DNA of 64,000 nt from Gadus chalcogrammus (Eukaryota; Chordata; Actinopteri; Gadiformes; Gadidae), in contig NC_079426.1 of NCBI RefSeq assembly GCF_026213295.1, positions 28,561,102 through 28,625,101 on the forward strand, read 5' to 3'. The stretch's first letter is position 1, and the number at the start of each line of letters is the position of its first letter. This document shows positions 13,565-25,500 of this stretch, piece after piece. Below the pieces are notes generated by a model. That model saw nothing but the letters and a program-made list of their open reading frames with translations. It searched no databases and had not been told where the DNA came from. Position numbers and translations under genes: made by a program.

Positions 13565-16500
13565 AGTATATGTTGTTCACACATACGGCCAATCAGGAGA
13601 ATATCAGGACTTACACGTGTGTCTGAAAGCAGAGCTAGTGTGTGAGAATTTGATGACATTATAAAATTAGTCAATTTATGGTAACAGGTAATTGTTCAAT
13701 GGAAAGTGTAGTATACTATGCATGCAAATCAATTATTAAATAGCTTTTATTGTTATTCAGGGCTGAAAAGTGCATTGACATTTAAAATGCAATGCAACTA
13801 CCATTGGTTAGTTGAAAATAATAATCATCGAGATTAAACATCTCTTCCAGTGTCCTGGCCAAGACAGGCAGCATTAGTCTGCCCTACAGCCACACATAGC
13901 ATACACAGAAAAACATACGAAAAAATATAACCGCAAGCGGTGATTAACAGGGCCCAAGCTAAATTAAAAGTCAAGAACACACTAATGGAAGATATAAAAA
14001 TATAACGAAAGATGTTCCACTGCAGCCTCATTCACATGGTCAAAATGTCTATTGATAAGCACACAACATCCAGAAAACTCAAAGCATTTCTCAAATGAAT
14101 TAAGGGGTTTCTTCAAAGCATATACCTGAAAAATATTTGGAATTCTGGGGAAATTAAACATTTGTAGTCAAGAACATTAACAGAAGAAATATAATATGAC
14201 AAGAGTTAATTATGAAGGAAAAATGGTCAATGAGGAGTTCCCCTTAATGCCATACTGTGTCTGGGCAATCCGACTCTTGGAAACAAATGAGCCGGAATGT
14301 TGATTGCCTGATGAATTTCAGGTGCTGTTCAATGTTGTGTTTCTTAAATGACTGGCAATGACAGAATGTCATGTTCAGCTTGTTCATAATGCTCTAAACA
14401 GGATTCAAACTTTCAACCTAGGTATCATTAGTACACGGCATTATCCCGTTGAGCCACTGACATTCCTGAACTGCATGAAGCCTCATTCACATGGTGAAAA
14501 TGTCGATTCATAAGCACACAACATGAAGAAAACTCCAAGCACACATTTCACAAGAGAATAAAGGGATTTCTTAAAAGAGTAAAGATCTGAAAATCTACAC
14601 TGTTAATGGTATTTGTTATCCTTTATTCATCCCTTTTAGGGGGAAATTCTTCTCTGCTTTTGACCCATCCGGGTAGCCGGTGAACACATACACACACAGA
14701 GGTCCACACACATGGGGGCACACGCATGGGGACACACCGGCACTACCGGAGCAGTGGGCTGCCGCGGTGCAGCACCCGTGGAGCAGGTGGGGGTTTCAGG
14801 TGCCTTGCTCAAGGGCACCTCATCCGTGGAGGCTCGGGATTCGAACTGGCCACCCTCCGGTTACCAGTCCAACTCCTTAACCAGTGTCCTAAAGATAGCC
14901 GTATGGTAGTTATACAATAACAAAATGTTCATATAGGCAAAATGGGTTGAGAATGTGGACGTTTGGCTTTTCTATGAAATTGTGGGAAAAGTAAACATTT
15001 TTAGAGCAGAAGACCAGGGTGAAAAAGATGCGTCTGATTCTAGAGATTGATATTCTGAAAGAATATTGAGTCCAGGTCAATCTGGTGAGGAGAAATAAGC
15101 CTAATTCATGATTTTTTAACAATAGCGCCACCTTTGGGTGCAGTACCACAAAAAAATTCAAGATTTTTTGATTTACGGTATGGCTGCAGTATGACTTTTA
15201 CAGAATTTGAAGGGGAAAAAAAAAACGGTTTCTCTCATTTGTTCGTTCGTCTCGTTCACCATTCGATTCACCGGAAACTCGACTGAACGAACGAACGAGA
15301 TCCGGTAGCACTAACTCTACTGAGTCTGACTGACTCAGCTGAGAACCGTACAATGGCGTGCATTCCATGATGCGATTTACCGCTACCGGAAACCAGGCTG
15401 GACGAACAAACGATTCGCAAACGACTCCTCCCAGTTCAGTCGAGTTTCCGGTAGCATTGAGTCTGACTGACTCAGCTGAGAACCGTGCAATGGCATGCAT
15501 TCCATGATGCGATTCACTGCTACCGGAAACTAGGCTGATTCGCGAACGACTCCTCCACCGAGTTTCCGGTGAATCGATTCACAGGAAACTCGACTGAACT
15601 GGGAGGAGTCGTTCGCGAATCGTTTGTTCGTTCAGCCTGGTTTCCGGTAGCGGTAAATCGCATCATGGAATGGACGCCATTGCACGGTTCTCAGCTGAGT
15701 CAGTCAGACTCAGTGGAGTTAGTGCTACCGGAAACTCGACTGAACAAACGATTCGCGAACGACTCCTCTTGGCGAACTGAATCACGCGAACTGGGTCACG
15801 GAAACAAATCATTAAATCCACCACTAATTCTGACCTCATCTGGCTCCAGTAGGCGGGGCCTATGTGAAGTAGGCGTGGTCTATGTGACGTCTTAAATGCG
15901 GCTTCCGTGTCTGTCTTAAAGATGCTGCCTTCTGTGGCTGGGGTAGATATTACAGCTTGTATGTTTGATCCTGCTCTCTTGTGGCTGTGTGTAGTAATTA
16001 CAGCTTATGTGCTTTATTTACGTAACATTGTTCTAACCTGCGCGTGTGTCGATGGCCGAGCCGTTTTAATGCTGAGTGTCGCTGGCTGTGTGCGCGTGCG
16101 TGTGTGTTTTTACCTGCACATGTGTCGATGGCGGAGCCGTTATGATTAAAAACATAACGTCTGTCGCTGCCTTTCTCTTGACGTGTGGTGTGTGCGCGTG
16201 CGTGTAAGTGTGTGTTGTGTGTGTGTGTGCGTTTCCATGTATGTTTGTGCACATGTGCGTGTGTGTGCGGTGTTTGTATGCGGTGTGTATGTGCATGCTT
16301 GTGGTGTATGTATGCGTTTGCGCGTGCTGTGTGTGTGTATGAGCTGCAGGCTGCTTGGCACATGCGCACATGAGTAACTTGAGTAACTGGTGCGACAGGC
16401 CTGCTATTATTATTATAGTAGTAAGATTTAAACAAAATGATAATTTTTTGTTTTGTTATACTTAAAGGTACACTGAGCATACATCAAAGCATAAATAGTA

Positions 16501-19500
16501 AAAAATACAATGTAGAGTGCCAAGCTGCTTCTGTAATAGGGTAGCTTGTTTCCGTCACTCTACAGAAACCATCACCGCAAAACAGATGGTAGAACACGTA
16601 ATCAAACAAAGACAAAGATGTTGGGCAGCTAGGGCAAAACATTGCATCATGCTCACAAATCATAGTCTTAATCTTAAATTCCCAACAGGAAATGTTGCAC
16701 ACAATCCAGATCAGACCGATAGTGTTTTAAGTGTAAAAGGAAAGTTTCATAGATATTTGTGTGTCTATTACTTTCCCTTGTTTTTCCCAGTTTTAAAAAT
16801 GTTAACCCTATTGATAAGACTTGAACTATGCCTTTGTCAAAATTCAGACCGGCTGAATGAGTAGAACCGTACAATCCAGAGGTTCTTGGACCCCTGCTCA
16901 TTGTACATTACATAGGCAAAGTGCTTCCGCAAACAGCCCAGGTCTATAGGATTCAAGAACATTTGAAAAGTAGGACATAAAGTTGGACTATTCCCTCATT
17001 CCTTCTTTCATATATTTTCTCTTATCTCATTTCTAACAGATATGCTTTCTGATGACGATTAATGTGATTGGCCAGAGGATGAACTTTGTGGTTATAATCC
17101 ACGGCTGCTGGCTGGTGATCATCATAGTGAGGCGGAGGCGGGCAGCAATGGCTCGGATCTGGCCTAAGTACTGCCTATTCCTGTGCGTTTTCATGATTTA
17201 TCAGTATGTCCTCTGCGTGGGGATGCCGCCCGCCCTCTGTATCGGTAAGGCCACGCTCTGTACTCTCTCCAAAGAGGCGTCATCATAGGACAGACACAGG
17301 TGTCCCTCCTAAAGCGAGTTATGGGTCTTTAATGCAACAGCAGATTGAACCAGTCAAGGTATCCCCCGATCTCTGCAAGAAGGTTTGCAAAAACACGAAT
17401 ATATTGCAGAGCAGAAAATCAATAAAACAAAAAACAAGAAATATTTAGCAGTCAGTAGTGGCATCAGAGCCCCTTCTGAGGTGAAGGAGTTGGGAAAAAT
17501 AACCAATGCTTTCATGCCTGCACAGTATCCGAAAGAAAATAACTGTTTGATTTGATTTGAAATAGATTCCGATAGAGATGTTGGCAAGGCAAAGCGACCC
17601 ATGTGCCCATGTAGTTAAAGTGATTTTACTGCTGCAAACCTAAAATATTGGTCATGTTTAATAATATTAAAAGATGTTCTGAGGAGTATAGGGGCTATAA
17701 AAGGCAGCACAGTTTGGGCCAGAAGCGCACAGAGTCCAGCCGCCTTAAAGACTGGCAGATCGCTTCCTTCATGTTCAACAGATTAGAGAGGATAAGGTGT
17801 AAGCAAAGAGAATGTAGATAGGATTAGAAGGTTGGAGTTGTCGTGATAAGTAATGAATAAGGCCTAACGTGTGATACTCACTCAGCGATTATAAATCTTT
17901 GTTTTGAGTTATTCTAGAGCCTATAAAAGGCGAAACAATATATTAACCGGCTTATTCTTATTAATACTATTTTATTGTTTATTGTTGTATAAAGGTTAAT
18001 ACATTCAAAGCCCTTGTACAAGCCTTATAGGCACAGATGTGTGCGTACGAGTTGTCCATGAGGTCAAATGACGATGTGCCCTTTAATAGCAGACCCATAA
18101 TTAGTGTTGGAGCGACAACTATGTGTCCTATGGTGAATCCTGTGAAAAGGGTCTATTCAATGGATTTTAAATATATATATATTCACTATAAGTATCCTGA
18201 TGACGGGTGGTTTGAGGCAGTCTCCACTATAACCCTCTTGACTCTCCGTCCCTCCTCTGTTTAGACTATCCTTGGCGGTGGAACACTCCAGTGATGATCA
18301 ACTCCGCTCTGATTAAGTGGATCTATCTGCCCGATTTCTACACTGAGCCCAACTCACAAAATCTTATAGGTATTCAAATCAGGACCTAAATGCCGTACTC
18401 ATAAGGAGCTGTTCCAATTGGTTGTGTACAATTACATTTTCTGAAAACACAGCAAATGCTTATTTTGAACAAGCAACATGTTTCCTTATAATGCAGTTTT
18501 TTGGACTTGAGTGAGGGATTAATTGAAGTGATGAGGTCATGTAAAACATGGTTATGGTTCATCCAACAGTGGTAGAAGCCAAAGGTTTTGTTACGTGTTG
18601 GTCTTGATGCATGTGTTTGTGTGTCTACAGCGGATTTTGTCCTGCTGATGTGTGCCTCCCAGCAGTGGAAGGTGTTTGAGAATGAGCGGACAGAGGATTG
18701 GATGGTTCTTGCGGGGGAGAACACAGACTGTCCTGATCCAATGGAGAACCAACTATTCAACCCAACACCCAATTTCATCAACTGCAGGCAAAAAGCATCC
18801 TCTATTGAACTATTCACCTCATAATCTGTCCAACCATCAAACATTCATATGTAAACTATTGCTTGGTGCATCAAGCCGGCTTGTCACTTACTCATCTGTC
18901 ACTCTGGAATGGAAGGCAGGATTAACCATGTCACAGCACGTACCACATTTATATCATGCTGTACACTGCAACTAGTCTACGATCTGTACAAGATTCAGCT
19001 GTTTTCCTATATTGTTCCATAGTAATGACTCCTCTCTTGTTCCCTTTGTTTCCCTCTGCTCATCCCAGGTGTTACCTCGATATGGCTAAAGTCCTGGTGT
19101 TCCGATACCTCTACTGGTTTGTGCTGTCAGTGGTCTTTGTCACAGGAGCGACAAGGATCTCTGTGTTCGGACTGGGTTATTTGCTGGCGTGTTTCTTCTT
19201 CTTTTTGTTTGGGACTCAGCTATTGGTCAAACCAGCAAGGGCCCGCCTTGCTGTGTGGGACTGCCTTATCATCTATAATGTAGCAGTTATCATTGCAAAG
19301 AATCTGTTATCGGTAAGTGAGGTCCTCAAAAAACCTCAAACACACACAGGACACATCTACAGACCCAGATTACCCTGATTAAGTCCTTTTGTCTGTGGAT
19401 GGTTATCAAATTATTATTATCAAAGTACTTGAAATCATGGATTAAAATAAACTACATTTGTCTCTGAACTAGGAATAATAGTTAATATACACATACTTAT

Positions 19501-22500
19501 ATATATATATATCATAATATTATGAAATAATCCTACTGACTTGTGTTTTGTTTGTGTTTTGAATGCAGATCCTGGCATGTGTATTTGTAGTTGGGATGCA
19601 GAAAGATTTTTGTTGGGTGATACAGCTCTTCAGTCTAGTTTGCACAGTGAAGGGTTATTATGACCGTAAGTACTGATTTCCTCAAGCACTTCTATACAAA
19701 TAGAAAGACCCATTTTCTCATCCACTGACAACGTGACTTCTTGCATGATGCAATTCTGTGGACATCCTGTATTTCTTGCATTTCTATCTTAATGACACCT
19801 CAAGTGCTCTTTTTCACATGCATGTTTTTTGAATTCCTTCCATCAGCCAAGTCTGTGGGCGACAAGACCTGCACCCTCCCAGTGGAGGAGGCGGGCATCA
19901 TCTGGGACAGCATCTGTTTCCTCTTCCTGCTGCTCCAGAGGCGGGTCTTCCTCAGCTTCTACTTCCTGCACGTGACAGCAGAGCTCCAGGCCTCCGCCAA
20001 ACAGGCTTCAAGGTAAGAGTGGAAACCACCATCCCAGGTTGATTTTGGTTTGGTAAAAATATCTTAACAGACTTTTTTCAATTTAGAGACCCAGTCACTT
20101 CCTCAAATTCTGCAGGTAAAACATGCAGAATGTTTAACAGCATAGTATTCATTTATTTTTAGCATTAACAGATTGAAGGCATTAACATTTTCAATTAGTT
20201 AAATAATAGTTGAGTGATGCGTAAGTGCAGTATGGCTGGTAAGACAAAGACCAACTAAATGCGGTATTGCTTTGCTCCCAGGGGTTTTGAGCTGTTCAGA
20301 GCCAGTCTGGTGAAGGACATGACGTTCCACCAGAAGGCCGAGGAGAAGTCCCTCTCACAGCTAAAGAGATCGTAAGGATGTTTTGTAGCTTCAGTGCCTC
20401 AGTTCTAGTGACATTCTTGAGAAGGTATCTACAAAGATTTGCTAAAATATATTATTCCTAATTGATATTATATTTAACAAACATTGACGCTCCTCTCGTA
20501 GCCACACAGGAATTGAAGAATTGTTATGTGTTGTAATTGTAATAAATACAGCTATAAAATAAAATTGGATAACAATGTATGACGATGAAGCATCGTCATG
20601 GGGATATTAGTTGCTGATTTATTTATATAAAAGGAGAATCCCTCATGTTTCCTGTATCTATATTATCTTATCTGTGTTAAAGCATGCAGAGAATCCGCTC
20701 CAGACAGAAGAAGTACCGAGCAGGACGTAGATCTTCTGGAGGTTCTCTGGACGATGAAGCTGATGGTAAAGATTTAACTGTTGGAATGGAAAAAAACTTC
20801 TGCTCATTGTGAGGGATCTCAATGGTTTATAAATTGTTTATGGAGGTTATTGAGGAATATGAAAACACAGCCATATTCTCTGTAATGTAGTTGTTCACAT
20901 GTTAAACAGAACCGCTTATCACGAGGGTCTGAAGCTCCATGAAGAAATTCAAGCCGCCATCTTGGTACTTCTTGACCAAAAATTGTAGAATAACCAAGCA
21001 ACCAGTTTTTATTGATTCAATAATAATGATGAATTAAAGCTGCAAGCAGCATTTTACGGGTTTCAAGCCTAAAGCCGCCAATTAAGGTGCGGCCACACCA
21101 GACGCGTATCTCGCGTACTTCGCGTATAAAATCGCCATTTTTTCCATAGGGAACCATTGGTTTACGCGCGTAATACGCGTTTCACGCGTATAAGCAACAT
21201 TTTACGCGCGTAACGCGCGTATGAGGCGCGTATATTTACGCGCTATACGAGCGTATATCGCGTATATCGCGTACATTTCAAGAGTTCAAAAAATTTAACT
21301 TTTTACGCTCATACGCATGACGATTAACCGCGTTGCCCAATCAGCGTTGAGCTTGACCCGACGTCACTGGCAGAGAGTAGTGAGCTTGGACAGAAGCATA
21401 CGGCCGACATCTTTCTTTATTCTGTGTGGAAATAGTAACATAGTTACGCCATTAAATGCTTTTATGGAAACATTTTAGCGAGAAATGTGCATTTTACTTT
21501 CATAATGTTCGCTCGGTGAATGTGAAGGATGTTTGGTTTGATAGTTATGACGAAGAGGGAACGCTCCAGTTCACTTGCATGGACAGAGTCTCTGGTTACT
21601 AAGCAACCTCAACGTCTTGGCGGACTATATATCTGCTGATCAACACTACGAATGCTGGAAACACACCAGACACACCATGTGAAGTTATTTAACCCGATTA
21701 TTGTTATTTATATCCGAGATTATTTAATCTAACCCGATCTAAACTCTATCACCCAAACACGGCGGCGTTTGGGTTTCCTACCTCGGACTCCAGCGCAGCC
21801 ACGGCCGACAACTTTCTTTATTCTGGGTGGAAATAGTAACATAGTTACGCCATTAAATGCGTTTATGGAAACATTTTTAGCGAGAAATGTGCATTTTACT
21901 TTCGTAATGTTCGCTCGGTGAATGTGAAGGATGTTTGGTTTGATAGTTATGACGAAGAGGGAACGCTCCGTTCACTTGCATGGACATGGACTCATCTAGG
22001 GTGACGTTAGGAGCGTAGGCGCGTTAGGAGCGTATGCCCATTTTTGACACAAAATGGTCAAGCAACATTTTACGCGCGTATCTCGCGTAAAAATTACGCG
22101 AGATACGCGTCTGGTGTGGCCGCACCTTTAGACCCTGTCAGACCATTAAGACCCTGACAGGCCATTAAAACCCTGACGCAGACCAATAAGACCCTGTCAG
22201 ACCATTAAGACCCTGACAAACCATTAAGACCCTGACGCAGATAATTAAGACTGTTTTTGTTTGCATACGGTTGACAACGCTGGAATAGCCTCAGCTTGGA
22301 TCTGTTGATGGGGAAACAAAACGTCATGACCGTACGTCAAAAGGCTGAGGAGTTATAATTCTTTAAAGTTTTCAATTGATCGCTTTAGCGCCCCCTATAG
22401 TCCTATTTTGAAGAACTTTTGCCTAGTTAACCTTGACCTATGCTTCTTTAAATACACCAAGTTTGGTGATTATTGACTCAAGTTAACCCCACCTTTAGTC

Positions 22501-25500
22501 ACCTATCATTGATTTGGCTAATTTGGAAGCCAGCCGCCATTTTGTTACAGGTTCTTGGTTTCATGGGAACATTTGCTGAACATGAGGATACACAAATGTC
22601 TACCGGATTTCATGACTGTAGAAGAAAAAGTTCAGAAAATATGTCCATCCAAAGTCTGCATTTTCAGTTAATTGATATAGCTCCCCCTATCGCCCGATCT
22701 GGATACAATTTGGAGGAGTTTATCCGGACCCATGATTCTTTTTTGATGAGAATTGGGTTAAGTTAACCTTGCTTTTTAGCATTAAGTTAATTTTGGACGA
22801 TTCCTCTGGCGGCCATGTTGTTTGTCAATCAACTTCATTTTACTTAAGCAGTTGGGACTTTGGTCCCCAATAGCCACTAAGTTGGTCTCGCTCAAATCAA
22901 ACATTCCGTCTATGAACTGTTGTGATTTTTTTTTCCTAATTTGAAATATGTTGAATCTTTCTCGTTCAAAATTTGATTCAGAACAACTTTTGATCGGACT
23001 CAAGATCATAGGAGTCCAATTTGATGTTGATATAAGCATTTAAGTCTTTACGCGTTTTAAACCACACCCTTTTTAGAATTCAATGGCTCCTGGGTGCTTT
23101 AATCTTTATTGGACAGACTTCGCTTTAAGGCAGATTGAAGAAATTGGTCCATAGATGATGCGTGCTAAAGGATTTTTGTCTACGTCTAAAAACCTAGGAT
23201 CCTTAGAGAATTGGGTGCTTTTAATGTCGTAAAAAAAATCTATCAAAATAAAGTCATAGATTCTTGAGTCATATTTGCTCAACCTGAGGATATGCATTTG
23301 TAAACAAAGTTTCATGACTCTACGTCAAAGCGGTTATGAGATATGTTTGTTCAAAGTTTGCATTTTTGGACTGTTGCTCTAGCGCCACCTTTGGCCCAAT
23401 CAGTGCAATATTTGTTCTCTGTTAATTTTGCGTCAGCCTCTACAGCTGTAGTAAGTTTCATAAAAAGCGAGCGACCGGTTTAGGCTGTGTAAGTCAAACG
23501 TGGAGGAATAATAATAATAATAATAAAACTAACAATTACAATAGGTTGCATTCACACTTTGTGCTTGGCACCCTATCTAGCAGCAGGTTGGTGGCTTGGA
23601 TTGTTTGTGACATTATGTGAACCCCTCCTCAACACAGGGCATGTATCAAGTGGACAATTTAATGTTTACTGCTACAAATCGGACATGTATCTATCTACTG
23701 CTAATGTTATTAAAATATCAAAAGAGATAAAATACCATTAACCACATAGAAAGATAACTAATGATTGGTTATTTACACTCCCAGACCCTTCCTCCCGTCC
23801 AGACCCCAGAAGGAAGACCCCGAAGAGATGGCATCAGCCATGGATGCACCACGCTACCGGTCGGAGAACTTACATCTTTCATTTGAGTTGTGCAAGTTGT
23901 GTTTCTCATACAGACATTTGTTCTACACAAGCTAACACATGTTGCTGTTTAATCCCTGCAGTGCTCCACTCTGGCGAGTACTACCTGTTTGAGTCAGACA
24001 GTGAGGATGAGGAAGACACGCCCTTTGAGGAGCCAACCCCTCAGAAGCAGACTGCATGTCAGGTTGGCACCTTTATTTATTCAGCTTTTGAATATGTGCT
24101 TCTGATTGGTCAAGAACATTCCAGATTTGTGCATTATTTTCAATAATGGGACACCTATGCCTTCAAAAGTTCCAAATCAATGCGCTGCCAATGCAACTTT
24201 GAGACAATGTTTAAATGTGACTATTGACCAGAGTTTTCCATGATAACGTTCAAACTATATGCTGAAAACACAGCGGATTATAAATATGTAAGCTGATAGA
24301 AAACAATCCTATTATTATGTTTGAAAGTAACTAATATCTATTATAAACTTGTATAATCTACGAGTTGCTATAAGTTTTAGGGGGAATATGTACATACACA
24401 CAATCATTTTATTTTGTTTATTAGTAGAGAGCGTTAAGAGTTTAGAGTACTTATGTTATGTTGACGCTATATGATTGTTCAACTTTGTGGCCTTCAGCTG
24501 GCGTACCAGGCCTGGGTGACCAGTGTGAAGGGCGCTCTACGCGACCGCCAGAGACGACAGCGAGAGCTGAGGCGGTTGGAGAGAGGAGACAAGAGCAAGG
24601 AGAGGGACAACAGAAGTAACCAAGAGGCTGGGCTGGAGTCTGGTACATTTGCAGATACACACCAAGACCACATAGTGAAGGAGCTTTACTGAAGTCTATA
24701 TCCAATCTATCCATTTGTTATCTTAAATTGTAAATTCAAATCATAAACCAAATGTCATTGTATCACTAAAGTTGATCAAAAATGTTTATTTATATTTTCA
24801 CAATGTGTTGTCTCATCCCTTTCACCAATCATTCAAACGAGAAACCATGCACGCACGGTTGCACACACTCACAAACACACTACTACGGAACAATTCTGCT
24901 CATGTGTGTTTGCCTGTGCTTCTATGTGTGTTAAGGTGACCATAATGTCTTTGAGGATCTGATCCAGGATGGACAGCAGTCAACTGAGCAGTCAGACTCT
25001 GGTAAGTATATATATCTCCTGATATATTATCCTTTCTTAAACAACAGCCAGTTAAAGTTATTGCATATTTTAGGCTTTGGGCCCTATCTTGCATCCGGCG
25101 CATTTGACTTTCTACACTGACGCATGCGTCGTTGCTAGTTTGCAACTGGCGCAGAGCGTTCTTTTCCCTCCACCGCCACTCGCGGTAGATTAGGGAATGA
25201 TCTTGCGCCCCAAGGCAGGGCTGTACAGTGCGACAGTTTTGATCGCATTTGCTATTGAAATATTTAGCGTGCGAAGATAAATACAAGTCCACTCGCACCG
25301 GCGCGAAAGGGTACGGCTTTCAATGGCACCACTAAGCGCGAGTGTGTGGGAGCATGATGGGAGCGTTGAATGTTGGGAAATGTATTTTGAGTTATAGGCT
25401 CGCCAGTTCCGCTCGACTACTAAAAAACTACATTTCCCGAACATTCACACGTTGAGGAAGAGGTTTTGTAATGGTCGCGGGAAATTCACTTTTTAAACAA

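Larger units (their letters stand above)
12595..17039. other. 4.4-kb intron filled with repeats
   Basis: It holds GT microsatellites with a duplicated unit (13218-13560), a 110-bp repeat pair (14029-14590), a tRNA-derived SINE (14605-14885), a complex inverted repeat (15302-15731) and GT-rich sequence (16080-16350). No second gene was recognised in it. Confidence 0.65.
21036..23575 (+). mobile_element. Dispersed teleost repeat (gctgcaagcagc family), interrupted
   Basis: It is recognised by its start (aaagctgcaagcagca), several 'gcgccccctatag'/'gcgccacctttgg' patches, ccaagtttggtgat, and the end (TAA)n aaactaacaattacaatagg. No ORF with a known domain. I do not know its class. Confidence 0.5.
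20766..23784. other. 3-kb intron made of repeats
   Basis: From about 21036 to 23575 it is one repeat that starts agctgcaagcagca and ends near caataggttgcattc...tgcttggcaccct, with patches such as tagcgccccctatag. A Harbinger-type element (21085-22127) and a short tandem array (22131-22250) lie inside it. No gene. Confidence 0.6.

Noticed and set aside
14605..14885. Functional tRNA gene
   Set aside because: The tRNA-like head has a B box but is fused to a SINE body and does not fold as a complete tRNA.
16000..16480. 160-codon His/Thr-rich minus-strand frame
   Set aside because: GT-rich low-complexity DNA in an intron, without conserved domain.
22131..22250. Regular short repeats resembling a CRISPR-like array
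   Set aside because: Units are contiguous without spacers and belong to a eukaryotic dispersed repeat.
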